A DNA stretch of 64,000 nt from assembly GCA_020055645.1 (NCBI GenBank), contig CM034546.1, positions 27,094,001-27,158,000 of the forward strand, in the 5' to 3' direction. A program made the position numbers and the translations under genes. The DNA is from Tomocerus qinae. Its lineage: Eukaryota; Arthropoda; Collembola; Entomobryomorpha; Tomoceridae. The notes below the pieces were generated by a model. It made no database searches, was not told where the DNA came from, and saw only the letters and a program-made list of their open reading frames with translations. This document shows, piece by piece, positions 44,960 to 55,899 of this stretch (position 1 is its first letter; each line of letters starts with the position of its first letter).

Positions 44960-46862
44960 GTTCAGTGAAAACGTATATGGCCTTATTTTCCCTATTTTAC
45001 TTTCTAAATACTCCATAGATATATAGAGAAAAGTGATTCAATCAAGGTTTTGCTTTTTCTTTTATACAGTAATCCCGGAAGCAATTAGAGAATGTCAAGG
45101 GGAAATTTAATAAGTTACGTTTGATTTCTCATAAAATATAGTAGTTCATTAATCATTAATTACCAGACATTGGAATTTTATTTAAGTAAAATTTTTACAG
45201 CCTTCTCATAGAGTTCTGAGACTTCGTATCTACACGAATCGTGCACTGAGGATTTCAAAAATGTAAAAGTGTTAGTAAACTTTTTTACACTTTTGAGTTA
45301 TAAAAAAGATTAAAGTTTTAGTAAATTTTTTTTATATAAAAAAAGTTTACGTAAAATTTTCGACATAAAAAAATCTTAAGAAAATATTTTGGCAATTTCC
45401 AGAATATTGTATATTCAATTTTTTTTCAAAATTCTCAAAATGAAACTGTTACAGTAAAATAAATGCATTTGCATAAATTATGTTTTCAATAAGCCTACAG
45501 TGACCAAGATTATCCAAGGTTAATCGGGGCGTTCAAGCATTACTTTAGTGTCGCTGTAGTTAGAGTTGAATTACAAGAAAAATTGCAATATGCAGAAAGT
45601 AAAACTGACAATTTCCGTCTTTATTTCTTGTTAATTGAATTTATTCTATTATACCAATTATTGTTATAATGTTGTAGTATGCACAAGGCATTTTTAAGTC
45701 CACGGCGACAAAAAATGAGTATGGAAAATATTGAAATGTCAATGGTTTCACGTTATTATTATTTATCCATATGATTTTGCCATGGGTGTAATTTTGCCCG
45801 TTTTGTTGACTTTATTTAATTTCAATTTTAAAAATTTAATTTAAGAATTAAGATAATATTGACGATATTACGTTTGGATTGAATTTTAACGTATTAATAT
45901 CCGATTTTAAATTGGTTTGGAATTTAGGAAGTTAAGATTTGATTTTAAGTTTAGATTAAATTTTAATACTAATATGATTTTAAGATGGCAAGCTTGGACA
46001 ACATTTTAATATTGCAATATGTTTTAAGATGTTAACTTTGGATTTTAAAATTGAAGATTAAATGTTCAATAATGAAATGATATTCTTATTTACCACCTGA
46101 TTATTTAGGTAGGTAGAGTTTCTGGCTTTTGATTTTTCAATGTTATATTATAGATAATATTTTTGCCGAAATCGAAAGAAAACTGTTTAGAGAAAATTTT
46201 TGCCGAAATCGAAAGAAAACTGTTTAGAGAAAATTTTTGCCATGTTGGTAAATTTTTATAAAAAATTTTTTGCCATTTTTGGTAAAATTTTATAAAAAAT
46301 TTTTACCATTTTTTGGTAAATTTTCGTGTAAATTTTTTGCGATTTTAAATAAATAAAATCCCGACGTATGCTCATTACTGAAATCGCATATCAAATCTCG
46401 CCATTCTTGGGTATCATTGGAAACCTAGGAAACGAATCGGCATTGGTGATATTATATTTGTTTATTTAAATTAATATTTTTATTGTACATTTTTTTTACA
46501 TTTTAAACAGATAACACCAAAACAGCATAATAATATACATCTTGGAAAGCCTCTATCAATAGATAACCAAACTATTTTATCAATCAGCAGAAATGTAATA
46601 ATATATATAGGCGTCTCCATACACTAAGATCAACAATGAAAACCTTAGGAATTCTACTGTTATTTGATGTGAATTGAACAAAAACGCAACCCAAAAACCC
46701 AGCTTATTTTGCTTTTCATGCTCTGATCCAAATCGCTATTTTTTTATTTATTTCTAGACAACTAATATTTAGGAATACTTAAACTTGTTTATTTACTATT
46801 GTCTGCAATTGTCGTATAGGTGCCCCGGTCCATGAGTATGGATGTAGTATGTAACCGTTCCA
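44960..46862. other. Intergenic, AT-rich, small tandem repeats
   Basis: No gene seen. 44960-45180 aligns with 24900-25100 of copy A. 46150-46240 holds two copies of a 38-bp unit ('gccgaaatcgaaagaaaactg'). 46240-46330 holds 'atttttgccatttt.ggtaaa' repeats. Confidence 0.5.
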
Positions 46863-47195
46863 TTATGTTGAGTACATTGCATTCATTTGATTTAGTATTT
46901 CCTTTGGAGCAAGATAACCCATATAACAAGTGATGTCGTTGATAGGGCTATTCATTTGAGAGCATTTGACGTTGGTGTTTTGTTCAAACACTTCATTTGT
47001 TAGCTTTAATGTCTCCTTTGGATTAAGATAACGGCTGCGAAGTTTTATAGCCTCGAGTTTTTTTGTTATTACAATATCTTTGTTGGTTAAATCGTATTGC
47101 AAATGTTGAACATATGCTGAAGCCTTCCCGTCATTTCCATGAACGAATACGACACTTTCCCCAAATTTTGTTGCCACTGGTTGACTCGGGCACGC
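46863..47195 (-). CDS. Terminal exon of an unknown protein
   Basis: 110 codons after a TTTTTTAG acceptor at 47197-47196, ending in TAA. It is open throughout and well balanced in composition: it starts ACPSQPVATKFGESVVFVHG, has a charged middle (KKLEAIKLRSRYLNPKE) and ends LAPKEILNQMNAMYST. Three cysteines after the first residues and alternating hydrophobic positions suggest a folded domain, but I do not recognise it. It has no counterpart in copy A. It may belong with 47398-47652 upstream. Confidence 0.45.
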   Translation of the reverse strand, partial: ACPSQPVATKFGESVVFVHGNDGKASAYVQHLQYDLTNKDIVITKKLEAIKLRSRYLNPKETLKLTNEVFEQNTNVKCSQMNSPINDITCYMGYLAPKEILNQMNAMYST

Positions 47196-47397
47196 CTAAA
47201 AAATTAAATAAAAACATAAATCTATACTTCCATGTACGAGCTTCTAAAATTTGCATATACTCTCTTGTAAACAACAATGTTAATTGTTCCCCATAATTTA
47301 ATAAGCACAGGAGGAAGGCACATAAAAACTAATTTCGCCCCCCCATGTCTCTGGAACTTAGAGTTTTAGTAATGGAGACAAGAGGTATAAACATCAT

Positions 47398-47652
47398 TTA
47401 GAAGACCGTCCAAAGGTCAATTAATAAGTTGTCGTCATAGTCAATATCACTAGACTCTAAGTGTTTCGAAAAATCATTAAAAATAAAAAAGTCAAAAACA
47501 CTGGCCGATATCAAAATTTCTGGATTTTTCTGGCCATAATAATTTTGGTTTTTTAAAACAGGCGTTTCAACCTTCTTTGGAGGTGAACATTTTTTGCATT
47601 GATCATTTTTCATCAAAATCAGAGCAATTTTCAAAATTTGACAATACTGCAA
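47398..47652 (-). CDS. Exon-like ORF of unknown function, copy B
   Basis: 84 codons, with NDQCKKCSPPKKVETPVLKN followed by an acidic FNDFSKHLESSDIDYDDN. It is the unbroken version of the frameshifted sequence at 25549-25831. Exon boundaries are not clear: no strong acceptor precedes it and no donor precedes the stop. Confidence 0.35.
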   Translation of the reverse strand: MQYCQILKIALILMKNDQCKKCSPPKKVETPVLKNQNYYGQKNPEILISASVFDFFIFNDFSKHLESSDIDYDDNLLIDLWTVF

Positions 47653-47895
47653 TAAAATTAAACCACCGTGAATGGTTAAGACTATTATAGAAAATCAAAC
47701 TTGCAAATTCATGGAACTATAATTTTTTATGTACACCAGTTTTATAATATCAGATTATATACTGGAATAATTGGGTAAACAAATGTTGGAGTTTCGACAA
47801 TTAGCAAAGTTTTGAAACTTTTTGTTAGTAAACTAACCGTTTAAAGCACTTTCTTCTCGTCCATATGTATCCTATTATGTGTTTATTCATATATA

Positions 47896-48800
47896 TCTCT
47901 ATATAATAAAATTAATTATTCCTATGTCGCAGGTATCTATGTATCTATCTATGCAATGGACAATGCGGCATTTTGTTGCAATGCACATGCGCGTATACAA
48001 CCCATGTTTCATAAAACAAGGAAGTCCAATATGAGTAAACATTAGCTTATTTCGAAATTAGACAATGTTAATATTATGCATAATAATTTTGAAATTCAGC
48101 AATGATACTGGGGGACTATATTATTATAACATCAAAACAAAAATAGAAATTTACATAAAATGATTATTTTGTGATGGAAATGACTGGCGAAAGGGAAGAT
48201 TTCGTAATGATCGTAATGTCCGTATTATAATTAGCATTTCAAAACTCCTAATCCAAATTGTGTATGCTAAATCGGCAAACTTATTTAGCATTTTTTAGTA
48301 GAGCTGGTTTTATTTTTTATTATCCCCCTGATTCCTTTGCGTCAGTTTGCACAACGTTTTGTAGAATTAATATAATAACAGTACTGGGGGACACTATTTA
48401 TCCTTTAAAAATATTTATTCGTAAGTTGTTCTCATGGAATTTGTACGTTTTTCCAAAATCCCAGGGGGAATCTTATTTTTCTGATTTTAAATGGTAGCAT
48501 TTTGGTAACTTTTTGAGCTGTTTATTAAAAATGGTGACTTTCATTGTCCCCTGTATTTGATGCTACAATCAACAATTATTGTTGGGGCTTAGTAAATCCG
48601 TTTTTATCAGGAAGTTGGAACTGCAGATAATTTTTCTAAACGCTGTAGAAAATAAAAGTATATTTAAATTATTGTATTTACAACTTTAATATAATAACCT
48701 AAAGGAAATAAAGATGATTTTTTCGGAATTTATCACTGAGGTGGGTGGTCTGCTGAATGTCTCTTGAGTGCTAGGTTCGCCCCTTAGCTGGTTTCACTAG
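47896..48800 (+). mobile_element. Non-autonomous Helitron, delimited by an empty site
   Basis: It starts TCTCTATATAATAAAATTA and ends ...GGTTTCACTAG, inserted between A and T with no target duplication: 5'-TC, CTAG-3', target AT. Copy A has the uninterrupted 'tcatatatattataactgtc' at about 26019-26038. No Rep/helicase coding. Decayed relatives of its 3' end are near 41493. Confidence 0.85.
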
Positions 48801-49046
48801 TATTATATAACTGTCAACTAAACTGTACAAAGTATACAAAATTCTAGTTAATTTGTTAATTACTAGTGAAATTTTAGTACGATGTAATGGCTTAATTGCC
48901 CGATGCAAGCCCTACACGAATTGCAATTAAATGGATATACATCATGCTGCTATGAATTTGTTTAGAAGCATGAATAACCATATCGATTTTTATCGATTAT
49001 TCCACTTCACGATAAATAAGAAGCAAGAAATAGCATAACCCCTGAG

Positions 49047-49765
49047 CAAGGTATCGAAAAACCCGGGTTTTTAGGAAAAAACTCACGACCCCGGGTTTTT
49101 TGGGTTTAAGGGTTTTTTATATAACTATAGGCATAAATTCAAGCCTATACTATACCTTATAGAAAAACTACAGCTGATAATAACAACATCTGTGTGTAAT
49201 CTTGCAACTAGTAGTACTTACGCATATAAAAACAAAAATTAAAACACAAAAAGTTTAATTGTTAACATATTTTAACACACAAATATGCAATTTTTTTGAG
49301 CATCTATACTATTATTACTTTTTGATAACAACTTCTAAATAACTAGTCATTGTAATATTTTACTGATTAAATTGACTTCATGAAATTCCTTCATTAATTT
49401 GGAGCTTTAATTGTGAAGCAGTGCAGCAATGAATTGAAAAAGTAAGGAGTTAATTAAAATTGAGCATAATTATGTATACAACAATATAATTTTCCAAAAC
49501 GATTAAGACTTGCAAACTTAAAACTAATATATAGCAAACCTAGTCATCTCGATATGACGCATATTTTGCACGTAAAAGTGTAGAAGCTACAATTTGTTTC
49601 CGCCTGATTGTATATTTGTTTAGATTTTTAGTGCACATTTTTGTATGTTGTGTAAAAAACCCAAAAAACCCAATAAACCCGGGGCTTTTTAAGTGAAGCG
49701 GGGTGGGTTTTTTGCCAAAAAACCCAAAAAACCCCAGCCCATAAAAAACCCGACCCACAACCCTG
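49047..49765. mobile_element. hAT element rich in 'aacccgggtttt' motifs
   Basis: A 719-bp insertion absent from copy A, where 'aacccctgagagacaaaa' is continuous at about 26284. It is flanked by cccctgag (49039-49046) and tccctgag (49766-49773), an 8-bp duplication with one change. The subterminal regions contain many 'aacccgggttt', 'ttttttggg' and 'aaaacccaaaa' motifs in both orientations. Ends caaggtatcg... and ...acaaccctg are imperfect inverts. No transposase. Confidence 0.8.
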
Positions 49766-51634
49766 TCCCTGAGAGACAAAACATCATGCAGAGTCTAAAA
49801 CAATTAGCGACAAATAAGTAAACAACTTTGTTGATATACTCCGGCCGGCATATTGTGTGATATAAATGGGATTGAAAATCTTGGATCCTACTTCCTACTA
49901 GAAATTCGGAAGAGATGTAGGCACGTAATGTTTTGTTTCGTTTCACCTTCTTCATAATATAATACATTATTTCATGATTTATCACAGAAATTTCAAAACC
50001 ATTAATCCTTCCTACGACGAAATAAGATAAGACAAGTTGGCAAAGAAAGAAAGTTCTATGCGGGATAGTTGGACTTAAAAATTTAAATTAAGTGCTTATC
50101 AAAGTAATTACAGCCTACGTCTTCTAAATACTAACAAGGGTTTCTTAAGCGGGGTTTCAATGGTTTTGAGAAGGTTTTCGTTTTTATCGCATACCATGAC
50201 GGTTAAAGGTTTTCGTTATCAGGTTGTAAAAACCTTTTGTAAAGTCACGAAAACTATTTTTATATTAAAAAGAAGCCGTATTATTTGTTTCCAAATTAAT
50301 TTGACTAGGGTTTGAAATGCCCTTGTACCAGCGTTGTGTAACTTTCCCTGATTTAAGAAACTTGTCTAGCGCAACAACAAAATCTCAACACCCATGTACG
50401 GAAATACAAAACACTACACAAAATGTCGCTGCATGCGTTTATAAAACTGTACTGTCTATAATTAAGAACTTAAAACTTCGTACGAATGTTCTCAAAAATT
50501 CATCGAAAATATATGAGAGTATACAGATAAGACAAGACTTTAGAATTTTTTAATTATGGACGAATTTTGAGGACGAAAGAATTTATGAAATTTGTACGGA
50601 ATGTAGTTACTTGTCCATGTATAGTATGTATGTTATGTGATTTACGGTGTGCTGTCTCATTACAGAGTGATAATACTGGGCGCAGGCCTCTTTACGGGCC
50701 TATTCAGGGTTAACAGATTTTCTTCGACGAATTTAAGTATCCTGGCCAACAGTGACCATTTACCAACCCGCGCCCTTCGGGCGCGTCTTGGTAAATGCTT
50801 TCAAATGTCATACAGCCGTATTTGCCGCTATCATATGAGCGCAGCTATCAAATGTACAGTTTTGTGATAAACAAGAAGCAAAAATAAGTAAATCACGCAT
50901 CTTGAAATAAATATTCTTTTGCATATTAATTCATAAATGAAGGAAAAAATCAAGAGAAAATACTGATTCGCGCTAAGCGCGAGAAATTTTTGAAATTCAA
51001 CTTCAAAACTGATAAATAAAGACAACGAATTTTGATTAATATAGTTTTAACGGTTTAGTGACATCTTAGCTGAGGAAGAGAGGTTTGTTATTTATACCCC
51101 ACTGATTAGTTATTAATGCATTTCCTTCGAAATTGTAAGACAAATTTGACTATTAAACTGGATTAAAAAACAAAAAATACTTAAATTCGCGCGAAGCGCC
51201 AGAAAATTTTAATTAGTCAACGTTTATGAACGATAACAAAGTGTGTTCTAATATTAAAGGAGTTCAAGTTATTTCACCGTTTTCGATTTTAGCTGATTTA
51301 AGTGTATTTAAGTATGATTTAAGTATTTTAAAACACTTGCAAGTATTTTAAGTATAGGGCCCAATTTAATTATTATACCTGCCATTTAAGTACTAGTAAT
51401 AGGCCCGTTCTCTGAACGGGAAATGGGTAACCCTTTAATGGGGACGGTAGATCATGAGTATGCATTATGCATTTAAAAAAGTATGAAAATTAACAGATTA
51501 AAATGTTTAAAAAATTGTTTGCTGCATTGCTACAACATCCTACGGACGGGGAACCAAATACAATACTTATCGAATCAACATAATAATAGTGAACCAAATT
51601 CAACATCATTTAACTAAACAGCGAAATTAAAGTA

Positions 51635-52030
51635 ACCCCGTCATTTTAAATAACCCCGTCGTCATTTTAAATAACCCCGTCGTCATTTTAAATAACCATG
51701 TCGTCATTTTAAATAACCCCGTCATTTTAAAAAGACGTAATTGTAAATAGACTTCATTGTAAATGACAGTGTTGCAGCCAGGGGGCAGGGTGAAGCATCG
51801 AGGCAGAGCCCCATTGAAATCAAAGAAAAAAAAGCAATTTTTGCCTTAAAACCAAAAAGAATTTTCATATTTTCACTGATAATTATAAATAGACGTCATT
51901 GTAAATGACCCCGTCATATTAAATAGACTTCATTGTAAATGACCTCGTCATTTTAAATAGACGTCATTGTAAATGACCCCATCATTTTAAATAGACGTCA
52001 TAGTAAATGACCCCACATTTTAAATAATTT
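51635..52030. repeat. Irregular 'gtcattttaaata' repeat
   Basis: About a dozen copies of an 18-22-bp motif, '(c)cgtcattttaaataaccc' or 'gtaaatgac...', spaced irregularly and broken by unrelated sequence at 51770-51890. Confidence 0.75.
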
Positions 52031-52204
52031 CGTCGTTTAGAATCAGCCCTTCATTTTGAAAATCTATAAACATTATTTTAATAAATCTCGTCATTATTAA
52101 TAACCTCGTCATTTTAAACATTCCTGTCATTTTAAATAATCTCTTTATTTTAAATATTCCTGTAATCTTAAATATCCAAGTCTTTTTTCACCTCTTCATT
52201 TTAA

Positions 52205-52445
52205 GTAGCTCTGTTTTAGCTCGCCTGAGGAAGCGAGCTTATAGAACCGCACAGTCTGTCCGTACGTCCGTCCGTCCCCACGATAACTTTCGAAAGCAAT
52301 GACGGATATTTACTAAATTGGCAAAAACAATGCCTATGGACCACTGACGATCCCTATTGAATTGGGGGTAAATCGGTCCATTGGTTGCCGAGATACCGCG
52401 CGCTCACTTTGTCTTCATTTTGATAGTCAAAGTGATAATTTGGCA
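52205..52445. repeat. Dispersed 240-bp repeat, second copy at 57020-57250
   Basis: Both copies start 'ttttagctc', share 'gaggaagcgagcttatagaaccgcacagtctgt', 'ccccacgataactttcgaa' and 'gagataccgcgcgctcactttgt', and are in the same orientation. They are probably ends of a larger non-autonomous transposon; partial 'agctcgcctga' pieces also occur at 53248 and 53402. Confidence 0.75.
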
Positions 52446-52599
52446 TTAAATGGACATTACAAAGTTCAATGGCGTTTCCTATAAATTGTTAGCGTGATAG
52501 TATAAAATATTTCATTACGCTTCTACCAAATTTGAGATTTTATAATAAAGCAAATAAAACCGGAAAATAACTGTTATACGATGGATATAAATCTATTTT

Positions 52600-53205
52600 G
52601 GATTTATATTCAATTTTATAGTCAAATTACCATTTTTCGATTTCCTTTCAATTTTTATAGTCATTATTAGCCGAATTTTATTTTCTGTCGATTTTAATAC
52701 TCATCAATCAAAGTTGAATATCTGTTGATTTTCATAGTCAACATTAATTTACTTTGATTTTCTGTTGATTTTTATAGTCAACGTTAATGTAATTTGATTT
52801 TCTGTTGATTTATATAGTTAACATTAATGTAATTTGATTTTCTGTAGATTTTTATAGTCAATATTAATCAATTTTGATTTTCGGTTGATTTTCATAGTCA
52901 ACATTAATCAATTTTGACTTTCTGTTGATTTTTATAGTCGGCATTAATCTACTTTGATTTTGTGTTGATTTTTATAGTCAGCATTAATCAGTTTTGATTT
53001 TCTGTTGATTTTCACTGTCAACATTAATCAATTTTGATTTTCACTATCGGCATTAATCAATTTTGATTTTCGGTTGATTTTCACTGTCAACATTAATCAA
53101 TTTTGATTTTCTGTTGATTTTCATGGTCAACATTAATCAATTTTGATTTTCAGTTGATTTTCATTGTCAACAATCATCAATTTTGATTTTTTGTTGATGT
53201 TTAAA
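52600..53205. repeat. ~44-bp minisatellite
   Basis: About a dozen copies of 'ttttgattttctgttgatttt-atagtcaacattaatcaa' with substitutions and small length changes, strongly strand-asymmetric (T-rich on the plus strand). Confidence 0.88.
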
Positions 53206-54640
53206 TTATATAGCTTCGTTTCCTTATGGTATCAATGTCTGAATTTTAGCTCGCCTGAATAAGGCAGCTTATTTAATATGTTGTAGCTACATACATAAAG
53301 ACTCAATTCTGAAAGTTTGATCAAAATCCGTACGCTCGGTTTTGTGTTACCTACTTGTGGGTACTTTTCGTTTACCAAAATGTGTACACGGTAACCTTTA
53401 CTCAGGCGAGCTTCTGTTACGGCTTGCTGTGGGTTTTTTTAATTAGCTACCAATATTTTAATCGTCCTTGTTACTTCTATCTATTTTCTATCTACCCCGT
53501 CACTTTTATTGACCAATCCTATGTCAAGTCAAGTCATGGCATATTCAATCCACAACCAATCGATACTACCTATATAAACGTTGTCTTGCTATTAATAGTT
53601 TGACTCCGCTGCGGTCGCCCCGTTCGAGGTGAAAGGGACACTAATCTCTTCACATGGCGGAGGCCTGCCTGCTTAAAGAGTAGGACTTTGTCAAATTTTC
53701 GAAATTCACTGGCAAAATATTTTCTACTAAAAAATAATGGAGTGGCTACCGTCTTCATTATTAAGTCGAGTAGCTCAGGAAGAAGTTTGGTAAAGATCGG
53801 ATAAAAACTGTAGGAGGAGTATTTGAACAAAGCGTGACAGATCGGAGCGTTTTCTCCCACTCCTTCAATGTTAAAATTCGAAATTCAAAAAATCGTAAAA
53901 CGATTTATATGAAAGATATCGTTTTGAAACTCGAAGTTTGGGGTTCTGACTATGATGTGCCCATGCAGTAAAAATTTGAAAGTCGTAAGTTGATGTTAAA
54001 GGACATTTGTGCAGCTATTATTATATAGATACCTGGTAACTCTGGGCCTATTGCCAACTTCCTCAACGCTGTATTATTGTTAATTAATCCCCGAGAAACT
54101 TAAAGGCTGTCATTACGAGTCAGTGCATTTTGTGGGACTTTTGTCGGAAGTCTACTAGCCCAATAAAGACAGGTGATCCAAGCTACTCTCGTACGCTCAC
54201 ACCTTCGTGTTAATTCCACATGCAAATTTACAACTCAAACATACTCGCCTTTAAACAGATAAATCTCGGCCATTTCACCTAGTCAAAGACTCGAACTGGC
54301 AGTGAAAGCACACATTGATTAATCAGACCGACGACAGATAAGACATATGTGGCTGGGCTGACTTTTTATACCAAATCTCAGTACAGAATATAGATAGCTT
54401 TCAGGTTACAGGACTATTGATAGGCTTCGCCATCAGAGAAACCTTTTAAGAAAGCTTCCGAACAGTTTCAATTTGGACTACTAAAGATCTAGTTCTGAAT
54501 TTAAAGATTTACAGTAATATACCTTGTTTCGTTAACATTTAAAATTAATATCTTTAATTTATTACGTTATTGAAATACATGTTTGGTCACTAGCATTAAA
54601 AACTTTTGAAGCATAAACGAAGTTTGGAAAAAAGTTTGGA

Positions 54641-55258
54641 CTATGTGCTATACGCAGTTATAGGTAATGGCGTCTGAAGGATAGCTGCAGCCTTAGGATT
54701 CTCTGTTTCGATTAAGGAATCAATAATCTGATTGTATTTACTTGTTTTCATCAGTGAAGTATACAGCTCATAACCTTTTGAACACTCGTCTGGGTAACTT
54801 TCCTATAATAAAGACAGTATATTAAATATTGGGATCATGGAAAATCATAAAATAATATCCGGAGTATTCTGGACCCAATCATGATATTCAGTTATGTAAG
54901 ATACAATATTTGACGTAATTCTAATTATTTAAGAGGAGAAATTAAGGTAAATAAAACAAAATGTGGTTACTACAGCGGTTAAAATAGCGAAACAAATAAA
55001 TACTATACGGTTAAAATGTTGGGAAAATATCAAATCTCGTGATAGGGGTTTGCAAAAATTATAAACGTAGATAATGTCATATTGGAGGTATTTTCTTATT
55101 TAAGGAGATGATGAAAAGAAACTTACTATGATTTGTTTTGTGGACTTAGAAATTATTTCTCTGGAGTAAAGTGAAGCGAGCAGAACGGGGAGATTCGAAG
55201 TGCCATTTATGAGTTTCATAAGATTCCGTCTTATGTGGTCCTTCTGACACTTTTCCAT
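54641..55258 (-). CDS. CARD-only protein, two exons (copy B)
   Basis: Exon 1 is 55258-55127 (44 codons, donor GTAAG) and exon 2 is 54802-54641 (53 codons plus TAG, acceptor TTATTATAG), giving 97 residues with a 324-bp intron. The sequence is a whole CARD-type six-helix domain and nothing else; an in-frame TAA precedes the ATG. Exon 1 encodes exactly the same 44 residues as the copy at 171-302 although 11 codons differ. Exon 2 differs from copy A by one residue (Glu to Asp), one missing Tyr codon and a few added C-terminal residues. AATAAA (minus) at 54563-54558, about 80 bases past the stop, matches copy A. This is the most compact copy and is likely functional. CARD is inferred from pattern; other death-fold classes fit less well. 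Confidence 0.68.
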
Positions 55259-55698
55259 TATATGATGGAATTAATATTTAAAATCCAACAATATGATAAA
55301 TAATAAAAAATATACAATTATTCTGTATTACAACAGCTATCTAGGCGGAATGCAATTGTTAATGATAATGGTGATCTTTATATATGATGACTTTTTGAAC
55401 TTGAACTTTAAAAACTTTCGTCATGTGGGCGTCGAAAACGATTCATCTGATGGTACAGCTTATCTATTTGCTTGGTGCAGTGCAGTACATAGTACATTGA
55501 ACAATGTGTACTTCATATTATATCAACAACTTTATCCATTTATATGATAATCTGGTCGTTGCTCCTACATAGTAATTCCATGAAGAATTTTAATTATATA
55601 AACTAATGATTCATTACTACTTTTATTGACAAGTGTATATAAAGCTTAGATAATTAGTCTCGCTGAATTGCACTGTGTCCATTCTCCACTTTCTTTGT

Positions 55699-55791
55699 TC
55701 AGTTTTTGACAAAATGGTGATGTGAGACTGAATGAACTTTTACGTTAAGAACGTCATTATTTTTTAAAGCTGTTATAGCCTGTTGCGACAC
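55699..55791 (-). CDS. Conserved terminal exon of an unidentified gene (copy B)
   Basis: 31 codons after a TTTTAG acceptor: VSQQAITALKNNDVLNVKVH..., ending VHSVSHHHFVKN and TGA. Same position relative to the CARD gene and same C-terminal pattern as 874-960 and 32290. No upstream exon was traced. Confidence 0.38.
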   Translation of the reverse strand: MSQQAITALKNNDVLNVKVHSVSHHHFVKN

Positions 55792-55899
55792 CTAAAATAT
55801 TTCGAATTCAACTAAATGTGGTGTTTAGCCTTAAGATTTTTCAATACATGAAATTTAGTCAAAAGTGTCCCACTGATGAGTTTGGCTATTGAGAAACCA

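Larger units (their letters stand above)
50610..54380. mobile_element. ~3.8-kb block of inserted repeats splitting copy B
   Basis: Copy A is continuous between the equivalents of 50610 and 54380 (about 27827-27850). The block holds palindromic GC hairpins (gcgcccttcgggcgc at 50772; cgcgctaagcgcgag), a 'cgtcattttaaataacccc' repeat (about 51635-52030), an 'agctcgcctgaggaagcgagctt' repeat (52217, related to 57025) and a ~44-bp minisatellite (52600-53200). No transposase or reverse transcriptase was recognised. Confidence 0.6.

Noticed and set aside
51635-52030. Spaced 'gtcattttaaata' copies as a CRISPR-like or regulatory array
   Set aside because: Spacing is irregular and the intervening sequence is itself repeat-derived; it fits a degenerate minisatellite.
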